5,543 nucleotides of DNA, from positions 1 through 5,543 of the forward strand of contig PHAM01000088.1 of assembly GCA_002841685.1 (NCBI GenBank). The letters are read 5' to 3'. The number at the start of each line of letters is the position of its first letter. Position 1 is the stretch's first letter. The notes beneath the pieces are model-generated. The model had not been told where the DNA came from. It was given only the letters and a program-made list of their open reading frames with translations, and ran no database searches. Source of the stretch: Elusimicrobia bacterium HGW-Elusimicrobia-2. Its GTDB lineage: Bacteria; CG03. This document shows positions 1 through 5,436 of the stretch, one piece after another. Both the position numbers and the translations under genes were made by a program.

Positions 1-99
1 AACATTGCTATGATCCCGCCTGTTGATCTTTGTTCTTTGCTTAAGAAAAAAATTGCTTTTTCAAATAAAAGGGGTTACGATGTATTTGCCGTTCCCTGA
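1..99 (+). CDS. possible 3' end of an unknown gene (5' end outside window)
   Basis: The first plus frame is open from the window edge to a TGA at 97-99, giving 32 residues that end in NKRGYDVFAVP. The other two plus frames meet stops within the first 24 bases. The residue mix looks protein-like (IPPVDLCSLLKKKIAF) but I recognise no family. If real, this gene converges on the acylphosphatase gene, leaving 46 bp between the two stop codons. A short CCTG/CAGG stem (95-98 with 104-107) overlaps the stop codon, followed by a T-run at about 116-121; this may be a weak terminator. So short an open stretch could arise by chance. Confidence 0.3.
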   Translation, partial: NIAMIPPVDLCSLLKKKIAFSNKRGYDVFAVP

Positions 100-145
100 A
101 AAACAGGATATCCCCATTTTTCGGTCGCGCCAGCGGTATCCGTGG

Positions 146-409
146 TCAGAATCTGATATCAAAACCGGAAGGAACATCTTCCTCCGAGTCTGAAATTTTT
201 ATGTCAGCGACCTCGCCGGGCCCGCCGTAAAGCGAGCGTATGAATTCGCCCAGCTTTGAGGCCTCGCCCGATGCGAAAATCTCCACTCCGCCGCCGTGAA
301 GATTCCGCACCCATCCGCGCAGCCCCATGCTTCTGGCCGTTCTGCTCGCAAACCAGCGGAAACCCACGCCCTGCACGAAGCCCGTCACCCTTATCAGCTT
401 TTTGTCCAT
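146..409 (-). CDS. acyP: acylphosphatase
   Basis: This encodes an 87-residue acylphosphatase, a small cytosolic enzyme that hydrolyses the carboxyl-phosphate bond of acylphosphates such as acetyl phosphate or 1,3-bisphosphoglycerate. Both family signatures are present: GFVQGVGFR at residues 10-18, where Arg18 is the expected phosphate-binding catalytic arginine, and GWVRNLHGGGVEI at 32-44, where Asn36 is the expected catalytic asparagine. The C-terminus FDIRF fits the family's usual F-x-I-R-aromatic ending. The length is at the short end of the normal 90-100 residues, and nothing appears missing. The ATG at 409 is the natural start because the family motif begins about ten residues later. No Shine-Dalgarno sequence precedes it. 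A promoter-like pair just upstream would start the transcript at or next to the ATG, so the mRNA may be leaderless. The gene is divergent from lepA. Its physiological substrate cannot be told from the sequence. Confidence 0.93.
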   Translation of the reverse strand: MDKKLIRVTGFVQGVGFRWFASRTARSMGLRGWVRNLHGGGVEIFASGEASKLGEFIRSLYGGPGEVADIKISDSEEDVPSGFDIRF

Positions 410-415
410 TTTTTA

Positions 416-444
416 ATTATAGATTTTTTTGTATACTTCGCCAA
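416..444 (-). promoter_or_regulatory. candidate sigma70-type promoter for acyP
   Basis: Read on the minus strand, TTGGCG (444-439) and a perfect TATAAT (421-416) are separated by 17 nt. The predicted transcription start falls at about 409-410, that is, on the acyP start codon. The -35 box matches the consensus at 4 of 6 positions. The site lies wholly within the 41-bp gap between acyP and lepA. Confidence 0.5.
432..437 (+). promoter_or_regulatory. candidate -10 box for lepA-lepB
   Basis: TATACT on the plus strand matches the -10 consensus at 5 of 6 positions and would start transcription about 6-8 nt before the lepA ATG at 451. No good -35 box lies at the right distance; only a T-run is present. 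The box falls inside the spacer of the opposing acyP promoter, so the two could exclude one another. Confidence 0.25.
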
Positions 445-450
445 ATAATT

Positions 451-2226
451 ATGAAAATAAAAAATATACGGAATTTTTCCTTTATCGCCCACATAGACCA
501 CGGCAAGTCAACGCTCGCCGACAGGGTGCTGGAGATAACTGGCGTAATAAAAAAATACAAAGGTAAAACCCCGCAGATGGACAACATGGATCTGGAAAAA
601 GAGCGCGGTATCACCATAAAGGCGAAAGCCGTCAGTATCCCCTACAAGGGATACAACTTCAACCTCATAGACACGCCCGGCCATGTTGATTTCTCCTACG
701 AGGTGTCCCGGTCGCTGACCGCCTGCGAAGGCACCGTCCTCATCGTTGACGCCTCCGGCGGCATTGAGGCGCAGACAATAGCCAACCTCAACATGGCCAG
801 AGACAACAACCTCACCATAATACCCGTCATCAACAAGATAGACCTTCTCAGCGCCCGCATAGACACCGTCACAACCGACATAGCGGGGCTTCTGGGATGC
901 GAAAAAGAGGATGTCATCAGGGTGTCGGCGAAAACCGGCGAGGGCATCACCACGCTTCTGGACAAGATCATAGAGCTCGTGCCGGCGCCCGAAGGCGAGC
1001 CCGCCGGAAATCTCAAGGCGCTGATATTTGACTCCACCTTCGACGCCTTCAGGGGAGTGATCATATACATCCGCGTTTACGACGGCGAGATACGCGCGGG
1101 CATGAAAATAAAATCCATCGCCACCGGCAAGGAATACGAGGTGCAGGAAACCGGCATCTTCAGGATGAAGCCCGAGAAAAAAAAGAGCCTCACCGCCGGG
1201 GAGGTGGGGTATTTCATAGCCGGCATAAAAAGCCTTGACGAGATAAAGATAGGAGACACCCTCACGGGCGCGAAGAACACCACGGCTCCCGTTCCCGGAT
1301 TCAAAGAGATACAACCCTTTGTCTTCTCTTCGTTCTATCCCATAGGCGACACGACGGAAAAAAGGCTGCGCGAGGCCATAATGAAACTCAACCTCAACGA
1401 CGCCTCCTTCACATGGGAACCCGAACAGTCTCAGACGCTGGGACTGGGTTTCCGCCTGGGCTTCATGGGCTCTCTCCACATGGAAATAATACAGGAGCGG
1501 CTGGAAAGGGAATCGGACATAGAGATACTCGCCACCGCCCCCCAGGTGGTCTACCGCGTCAAAACCCACGACGGCGAGATGATAAACATATCCCGCCCCG
1601 ACGAATGGCCCGAAAAAAAAGCCGTCGCGAAAGTCTACGAACCCGAGATAACGGCGACCGTCATAACGCCCGACGCGTGGCTCGGGCAGTGCATGAAACT
1701 CCTTGAATCCCGCCGCTCGCAATACATCAGCCTCACCTACATCAACCCGCAGAAGGTCATACTCAAATACAAACTGCCGCTGGCCGAGATGATAGCCGAC
1801 TTTTATTCGGACCTCAAGTCCGTCAGCAAGGGCTACGCGTCATTTGACTACAAACACACGGGTTTCAGGGAAGCGAACCTTGAAAAGGTGGAGATCCTCG
1901 TCAACGGCGTCCCCGTGGAAGCCCTCTGCAGCATACAGCCCCGCGAGAGAGCCGCCTTCTTCTCCCGCGATATTCTGCTGAGGATGAAAAAATACATAGA
2001 CAAACAGATGTTCGAGGTGGCGCTCCAGGCGAAACTGGGAGGAAAGATCATAGCCCGCGAAACCGTCTCCGCACTGAGAAAAGATGTCATAGCCAAATGT
2101 TACGGCGGCGACATCACGAGAAAAAGAAAACTGCTGGAAAAACAGAAGGAAGGGAAGAAACGGATGAAAAGAATAGGCTCCGTGGACTTGCCTCAGGAAG
2201 TTTTTTTTGAAATACTCAGGAAATAG
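451..2226 (+). CDS. lepA: elongation factor 4 (ribosome-associated GTPase LepA)
   Basis: This encodes a 591-residue LepA/EF-4, a translational GTPase that binds the ribosome and is implicated in back-translocation or in 30S subunit biogenesis. The G-domain motifs are complete: AHIDHGKS (13-20, P-loop), RGIT (52-55, switch I), DTPGH (74-78, switch II with the catalytic His), NKID (128-131) and SAK (159-161). Domain II and the EF-G-like domains follow. The family stretch running from LNDASFTWEPEQSQTLG into GFRLGFMGSLHMEI lies at 315-346. The LepA-specific C-terminal domain occupies about 490-591, with the conserved basic block SALRKDVIAKCYGGDITRKR at 540-559. Length is close to the usual 600. 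The reading frame stays open upstream to 256, but that part lies antisense to acyP. The ATG at 451 gives the canonical N-terminus (IRNFSFIAHIDHGKS). No Shine-Dalgarno site precedes it. It forms an operon with lepB, as in Escherichia coli. ATA is the most used Ile codon. Confidence 0.97.
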   Translation: MKIKNIRNFSFIAHIDHGKSTLADRVLEITGVIKKYKGKTPQMDNMDLEKERGITIKAKAVSIPYKGYNFNLIDTPGHVDFSYEVSRSLTACEGTVLIVDASGGIEAQTIANLNMARDNNLTIIPVINKIDLLSARIDTVTTDIAGLLGCEKEDVIRVSAKTGEGITTLLDKIIELVPAPEGEPAGNLKALIFDSTFDAFRGVIIYIRVYDGEIRAGMKIKSIATGKEYEVQETGIFRMKPEKKKSLTAGEVGYFIAGIKSLDEIKIGDTLTGAKNTTAPVPGFKEIQPFVFSSFYPIGDTTEKRLREAIMKLNLNDASFTWEPEQSQTLGLGFRLGFMGSLHMEIIQERLERESDIEILATAPQVVYRVKTHDGEMINISRPDEWPEKKAVAKVYEPEITATVITPDAWLGQCMKLLESRRSQYISLTYINPQKVILKYKLPLAEMIADFYSDLKSVSKGYASFDYKHTGFREANLEKVEILVNGVPVEALCSIQPRERAAFFSRDILLRMKKYIDKQMFEVALQAKLGGKIIARETVSALRKDVIAKCYGGDITRKRKLLEKQKEGKKRMKRIGSVDLPQEVFFEILRK

Positions 2227-2229
2227 CTT

Positions 2230-3042
2230 ATGGAACAACTCGTATTTTTTATATCTCTCGGCATAGGCGCTGTTTACCTGGTAAGCATCCTCCGCGAAAA
2301 GTGGCAGAAGATAGTCACGGGCGTGATAGTCTGGGGCGGATGGGCGATCGCCTTCTGGAAATTCAACGGTGCGGAATGGCCAAAAGTCGTTGCGCTGACA
2401 ACGCTCGCCTGCCTGCCCTTTCTCTTTGAGGTCTATCCCGGAAAATACGCCGACGCTGTCAGGCGGGAGCTGAACTCTTTCTTTCAGACCCTCCTCACCG
2501 TTTCCGTCCTGATGTATTTCATAATACAGGCCTTTAAAATACCCTCCGGGTCAATGATGAACACCTACCTCATAGGCGACCATCTTTTCGCCTGTAAATT
2601 CCGCTACGGCTGGCACATCCCCTTAACACATAAATATTTAAAGTTCGCCTCACCCGTCCGCGGGGATGTGATAATCTTCAAATACCCCCTCGACCCCAAA
2701 AAAGATTTCATCAAAAGATGCATAGGCCTCCCCGGCGACACGATAGAGATCAGAAACAAACAGGTTTACATAAACGGCAAAAAGCTGATAGAGGATTACA
2801 CGCAGTTCGCCGACGGGGACCAGTTCCTTCCGGCCTCGCGCAGCGTCCGCGACAACTACGGACCCGTGAAGATACCAGCCAACTGTTTCTTTGCAATGGG
2901 CGATAACAGGGACAGGAGCATGGACTCAAGGTTCTGGGGCTGTCTCGAGAGAAGATATATACGGGGGAAAGCCCTTTTCACCTACTGGCCGCCCCGCCGC
3001 ATCGCCGGAGGACGGCACGAGCGCCCTCAATTTGAAAATTAA
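2230..3042 (+). CDS. lepB: signal peptidase I
   Basis: This encodes a 270-residue type I signal peptidase, the membrane-anchored Ser-Lys protease that removes signal peptides from exported proteins on the outer face of the inner membrane. The catalytic serine is Ser108 in KIPSGSMMNT (103-112). The general-base lysine is Lys162 in DFIKRCIGLPGD (159-170). The box following the first strand is RGDVIIFKYP (144-153), and the last conserved box is GDNRDRSMDSRFWG (224-237). Four hydrophobic stretches precede the catalytic domain (about 4-21, 28-43, 53-68 and 84-102), more than the two of E. coli LepB. The start codon lies 3 nt after the lepA stop. It is preceded by AGGAA (2218-2222) at a 7-nt spacing, so the start is well supported and translation is probably coupled to lepA. 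The 3' end overlaps the -35 box of the tRNA promoter. The C-terminal tail after residue 255 is basic and poorly conserved. Confidence 0.96.
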   Translation: MEQLVFFISLGIGAVYLVSILREKWQKIVTGVIVWGGWAIAFWKFNGAEWPKVVALTTLACLPFLFEVYPGKYADAVRRELNSFFQTLLTVSVLMYFIIQAFKIPSGSMMNTYLIGDHLFACKFRYGWHIPLTHKYLKFASPVRGDVIIFKYPLDPKKDFIKRCIGLPGDTIEIRNKQVYINGKKLIEDYTQFADGDQFLPASRSVRDNYGPVKIPANCFFAMGDNRDRSMDSRFWGCLERRYIRGKALFTYWPPRRIAGGRHERPQFEN

Positions 3043-3059
3043 TTTTATTTTGGTATAAT
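3032..3059 (+). promoter_or_regulatory. strong extended -10 promoter of tRNA-Asn
   Basis: TTGAAA (3032-3037, 5 of 6 to consensus) is followed after 16 nt by a perfect TATAAT (3054-3059). The -10 box carries the upstream TGn of an extended -10 element (TGG at 3051-3053). The -35 box lies within the last codons of lepB. Transcription would start near 3066 and give a leader of about 34 nt before the mature tRNA. Confidence 0.75.
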
Positions 3060-3099
3060 ATCCGGACTGGTGAGCATAGTCGAAACCAAGTTTTTACAT

Positions 3100-3172
3100 T
3101 CCGCGGTAGCTCAGCTGGTAGAGCAGCTGACTGTTAATCAGCGGGTCGCAGGTTCGAGCCCTGCCCGCGGAG
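3100..3172 (+). tRNA. tRNA-Asn (anticodon GUU)
   Basis: A full 73-nt cloverleaf can be drawn. The acceptor stem TCCGCGG/CCGCGGA pairs 3100-3106 with 3165-3171. The D arm is GCTC/GAGC with the GG pair in its loop. The anticodon stem GCTGA/TCAGC pairs 3126-3130 with 3138-3142, with loop CTGTTAA (3131-3137) and anticodon GTT at 3133-3135. The T arm is GCAGG/CCTGC with loop TTCGAGC. All stems are perfectly paired. The discriminator base is G3172, as expected for tRNA-Asn. CCA is not encoded, so it must be added after transcription. The 3' 35 nt overlap the end of the recombinase gene on the opposite strand. No terminator follows, which fits displacement of the native downstream sequence by an insertion. 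Confidence 0.97.
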
Positions 3173-3173
3173 T
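3138..3173. other. putative attachment junction (element end at the tRNA-Asn 3' half)
   Basis: The backbone-like sequence ends within or just after the 3' half of the tRNA. AT-rich recombinase DNA begins immediately after the discriminator base. The tRNA remains intact, which is the usual outcome when an element inserts at a tRNA 3' end and supplies or preserves that end. No second copy of the T-arm/acceptor sequence is visible up to 5543, so the exact core and the far end cannot be set from this window. Confidence 0.45.
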
Positions 3174-4712
3174 TGAGACAAACAGTTCGCTAACAGGCTC
3201 TTTCAGATTAACAGCAGAGAGGGCAATATTGACGTTCTTGTCGTCGAGCTTTATGTAAGATATGACCTCTCTCAACTTGTCTTTTGTTCCATTGTTAGGT
3301 GGTCGGAAAATGCTTTTTATCCTGTCGCTATATTCCCCGAATAAATTATTATCGCCCTGAATCAATTTTTCTAACCGGTCAATTTCATGCCGGATATAAA
3401 TATTTTTATCTTCAATATCTTTTTTTGACTGGTTCAATTTTATTATGCTTTCCTCAATGGTATTTTTCACAATTTCGGATTTGGTATTTGTTAATTCATT
3501 GAGCCTTGCTTCAATCTCTTTCACAAGAGCTTTCTTTTCTGCTTTCAATTTTTCAATCGCCGTATTCAGAAAATCAATTTTTTTCCTTATCCTGATTTTC
3601 CCTTCTGTTTTCAACTGATTAAACCTATCGCCGTTATTTGAGATTTCATCTAACCAGTCAAAGACCAGTTTATGCGTTACTTCCGCATCAATGCCGCTTA
3701 TCCCGCTATCTTTGCAGGTATTTTTATGAGAATAGTAATAATGCTTTTTGTTTATTCTGGAATAAGCGCATTTTCCCTGTAATTTTTCCCCGCATTTACC
3801 GCACATCATCAATCCCGAAAGCAGATAATTAAATCTTCCGGAATTTCGCCAATGCAATCGCTCTTTATTTGCTTTCAATAAATTTTCAGCCCGCCGGAAT
3901 AATTTCTCATCAATTATTCCGTTCCATACCGCTTTTACTTCTTCGTATTTGCTTTTATCCTTTTTGTAAATTTCTCTGACCCCGATATATGATTTATTCG
4001 TTAGAATGGAATATATTCTGCTTTTGTTGATTTTCTTCAATCCCGAATTTGAATCCGCATATTTTGATTTTATCGCTTCCGTCGTCCGTTGTATTGATTT
4101 TTCCTTTATGTAAGTTTTGAATATTTCCAGGACAATGCCGGATTCTTTTTTATCAATAAGCAAATATCCTTTTTTCTTTTTGTCCCGATAATATCCCAAC
4201 GGCGCGGCTCCGCCGTTTGCCAGACCCCTTTTGCTCCTCTCATAAGCATTTATGCTTGTCCTCTGTGAAGTCATCTCCCGTTCAAATTCACCGAAGACCA
4301 TCAGTATTTTCGTGATTAAATTTTTATACGGTGATGTTGTATCAATATCAGTTTTCAAACAGATTAAATCGCAATTGTATTTTTGCGTAAATTCAAAAAT
4401 GTTCAAAAAATCTTTCAGCGACCGCGAAAGCCGACTTAATTCGGTAAACATTATTGTATCTATCTTTTCGATTTCAATATCTTTGAGCATTTTTTGAAAA
4501 GCAGGCCTATTTATATCTTTCCCGGAAATTCCCTCATCAACATAAACTTCAATCAATTCACCCCAGCTTTTATTCAGCAAATTTCTTTTATTTACTTCGG
4601 CAAGGAGCATTTGCTTTTGATTTTTAAGAGAACCTTCCACAACTTTTGCCTGCCGTTCAGTAGAAACACGGATATAAAATCCAATTTTTCTTTTTGACTC
4701 AATATTATTCAT
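3138..4712 (-). CDS. large serine recombinase (site-specific integrase/resolvase family)
   Basis: This encodes 524 residues with the domain order of a large serine integrase. Residues 9-150 are the resolvase-type catalytic domain, with nucleophile Ser17 in YIRVSTERQ, EGISGKDINRPAF at 60-72, the arginines Arg94 and Arg97 in ELSRLSRS, and GEFERE at 141-146. Residues 160-280 match the recombinase domain. A zinc ribbon spans 300-335 (C304 and C307, then probably H329 and C333; the usual third Cys is replaced). A long charged coiled coil covers about 372-455. Such enzymes cut and rejoin DNA through a Ser-DNA linkage to integrate or excise elements. The ATG at 4712 is the only start, because an in-frame stop lies at 4740-4742; the ribosome site is weak (GAAAG at a 4-nt spacing). 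Residues 515-524, PRAGLEPATR, and the TGA stop are encoded in the antisense of tRNA-Asn. The native C-terminus is therefore probably near 505-514. Composition, about one-third GC, is unlike lepA/lepB and indicates horizontal acquisition. Confidence 0.93.
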   Translation of the reverse strand: MNNIESKRKIGFYIRVSTERQAKVVEGSLKNQKQMLLAEVNKRNLLNKSWGELIEVYVDEGISGKDINRPAFQKMLKDIEIEKIDTIMFTELSRLSRSLKDFLNIFEFTQKYNCDLICLKTDIDTTSPYKNLITKILMVFGEFEREMTSQRTSINAYERSKRGLANGGAAPLGYYRDKKKKGYLLIDKKESGIVLEIFKTYIKEKSIQRTTEAIKSKYADSNSGLKKINKSRIYSILTNKSYIGVREIYKKDKSKYEEVKAVWNGIIDEKLFRRAENLLKANKERLHWRNSGRFNYLLSGLMMCGKCGEKLQGKCAYSRINKKHYYYSHKNTCKDSGISGIDAEVTHKLVFDWLDEISNNGDRFNQLKTEGKIRIRKKIDFLNTAIEKLKAEKKALVKEIEARLNELTNTKSEIVKNTIEESIIKLNQSKKDIEDKNIYIRHEIDRLEKLIQGDNNLFGEYSDRIKSIFRPPNNGTKDKLREVISYIKLDDKNVNIALSAVNLKEPVSELFVSTPRAGLEPATR

Positions 4713-4723
4713 ATCACTTTCAT

Positions 4724-4770
4724 CGCTCGCCGCCTCCGACTATCCGTCCGCAAAGCGGACGGATTCTCCG
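4724..4770. repeat. repeat A copy 1, with 10-bp hairpin
   Basis: The unit runs CGCTC, CCGCCTCCG, then a stem-loop and CTCCG. The stem ATCCGTCCGC (4742-4751) pairs perfectly with GCGGACGGAT (4755-4764) around a 3-nt AAA loop. The same order and stem recur at 4998-5034. The unit ends about a dozen bases upstream of the recombinase ATG on the minus strand. Confidence 0.65.
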
Positions 4771-4851
4771 GCGACTCGCTCAAAATCGGTCGCGCGGCTA
4801 CGGCAATTACATCGCCTTCGCCCCCGCTCCCTCTCGCCAGCCGCCCGCGTC

Positions 4852-4866
4852 GGCAATAAAATTGCC
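4852..4866. repeat. short inverted repeat GGCAAT/ATTGCC
   Basis: A 6-bp perfect stem (4852-4857 with 4861-4866) encloses an AAA loop. An alternative pairing exists: GTCGGC at 4849-4854 or at 4915-4920 could instead pair with GCCGAC at 4874-4879. This part of the block could therefore fold in more than one way. Confidence 0.45.
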
Positions 4867-4921
4867 TCCGCTCGCCGACAACTTCTGCAAAATCCGTAAG
4901 CAAAAATATCCGTCGTCGGCT

Positions 4922-4940
4922 GTCCCGCTTTCCGCGGGAC
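4922..4940. repeat. hairpin B copy 1
   Basis: GTCCCGC (4922-4928) pairs with GCGGGAC (4934-4940) across a 5-nt loop. The stem resembles that of the hairpin at 4979-4996, with a different loop. Confidence 0.55.
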
Positions 4941-4978
4941 TGCGGCTTCTGCAATAACCCCTCTGTTGCCCGATGCCT

Positions 4979-4996
4979 GTCCCGTTTCGACGGGAT
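4979..4996. repeat. hairpin B copy 2
   Basis: GTCCCGT (4979-4985) pairs with ACGGGAT (4990-4996), ending in one G-T pair, around a TTCG loop. The stem shares GTCCCG with the hairpin at 4922-4940. Confidence 0.5.
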
Positions 4997-4997
4997 T

Positions 4998-5034
4998 CGC
5001 TCAACCGCCTCCGTCCGCCTTCGGACGGACTCCG
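4998..5034. repeat. repeat A copy 2, with 8-bp hairpin
   Basis: The order CGCTC, CCGCCTCCG, stem-loop, CTCCG matches the unit at 4724-4770, but the unit is about 10 nt shorter. The stem TCCGTCCG (5010-5017) pairs with CGGACGGA (5022-5029). The loop is CCTT instead of the AAA of copy 1. Confidence 0.6.
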
Positions 5035-5099
5035 CCTTTCGCTCTCCGCCCTCTCAGCCCTTTCTGAAAATTTCCTCTTTTCCCGTTTCCTCTTCTTCC

Positions 5100-5129
5100 G
5101 CGACAGGCTGCCCCCGCCCAGCCTGTCGC
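5100..5129. repeat. 11-bp perfect inverted repeat at the edge of the GC-rich block
   Basis: GCGACAGGCTG (5100-5110) pairs perfectly with CAGCCTGTCGC (5119-5129) around an 8-nt C-rich loop. It is the strongest hairpin in the window and lies where the GC-rich block gives way to AT-rich DNA. Neither side carries an adjacent T-run, so it is a poor fit to an intrinsic terminator. Confidence 0.65.
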
Positions 5130-5208
5130 TGTGTTATCTTTGCCCGTTTAAAAATAAATTTTTTAGACAGATGTAAATGAATTCTTTGATATAACACTTC
5201 CAATAATA

Positions 5209-5436
5209 CTATCCATTTAATACTCTTTTTGAAATTGCAATTATTATCTTTTTTGCATTTTCAGGTTTACTTGAATTTTTATATATAACATCACACAAAT
5301 CTTTAATTAAATTTATGTCTTTCGCTTTATTTTTTTGTTTACCTTTATCTAAAAAATGCTCGCTTTTTTTTAGCTTCTCGATTAAATTACTAATTTCATC
5401 AGCGGTATTTTCTGTACTCTTAGAATTTTTAATCAT
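5209..5436 (-). CDS. small lysine-rich protein of unknown function
   Basis: The ORF encodes 75 residues from the ATG at 5436 to a stop at 5209-5211. The product is highly charged and looks largely helical, with an amphipathic run at about 11-30 and a hydrophobic C-terminal helix around KKIIIAISKRVL. No signal peptide or membrane segment is seen, and I recognise no family. Local DNA is only about 22-25% GC, so long AT-rich frames carry limited weight. No Shine-Dalgarno site precedes the ATG. The frame stays open for 22 further codons upstream, to a stop at 5503-5505. That extension includes a Cys-x-x-Cys (VCATC) but no ATG, GTG or TTG. The real protein may therefore start at a rare codon, or this may be a remnant of a longer gene. 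It lies upstream of the recombinase on the same strand, separated by the GC-rich block. Confidence 0.4.
   Translation of the reverse strand: MIKNSKSTENTADEISNLIEKLKKSEHFLDKGKQKNKAKDINLIKDLCDVIYKNSSKPENAKKIIIAISKRVLNG

Larger units (their letters stand above)
4713..5140. repeat. GC-rich, hairpin-dense, gene-free block with degenerate ~48-nt repeats
   Basis: This block is about 60% GC between two AT-rich stretches. Several frames are open on both strands and encode Arg/Ser/Pro-rich strings. No frame stands out, so the openness is best explained by composition. The minus strand, which would be the recombinase leader, is purine-rich. CGCTC occurs at 4724, 4777, 4825, 4869, 4998 and 5040, with spacings of 53, 48, 44, 129 (about 3 x 43) and 42. 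CGGCAAT follows CGCTC after 19 nt (4801-4807) and after 21 nt (4851-4857) in two consecutive units. GCCTCCG occurs at 4732, 4864 and 5007, and CTTCTGCAA at 4882 and 4946. Six stem-loops lie inside. It could be a structured leader RNA, a decayed repeat array or a recombinase-binding region. The sequence alone does not decide. Confidence 0.6.

Noticed and set aside
508-1722. Long minus-strand open frame opposite lepA (404 codons)
   Set aside because: It is the antisense shadow of a clear, full-length lepA and has no recognisable motif of its own.
3070-3258. Plus-strand ORF with AVAQLVEQLTVNQRVAGSSPAR
   Set aside because: This is the well-known false translation of a tRNA gene; the span covers tRNA-Asn and antisense recombinase sequence.
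4709-4954. Minus-strand Arg-rich ORF (81 codons) whose TGA overlaps the recombinase ATG as ATGA
   Set aside because: The overlap looks like translational coupling, but several other frames over the same GC-rich block are equally open. The product is low-complexity, hairpin arms explain much of it, and no ribosome site or domain supports it.
5100-5129. Intrinsic terminator
   Set aside because: The stem is strong, but neither strand has a U-tract immediately after it, and no confident gene ends next to it.
4713-5140. CRISPR array
   Set aside because: The repeated words are short and degenerate, the spacing is irregular, and no identical 24-37 nt direct repeats or cas genes are present.
4966-5145. 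Second attachment site (short TGCCCG matches to the tRNA 3' end near 4966 and 5140)
   Set aside because: Only six bases match, with no flanking T-arm or acceptor sequence; this is expected by chance in a GC-rich block.
4973-5176. Plus-strand Ser/Leu/Arg-rich ORF over the GC-rich block
   Set aside because: It runs through hairpins A2 and the 11-bp inverted repeat and ends in unrelated AT-rich sequence; it looks like a composition artefact.
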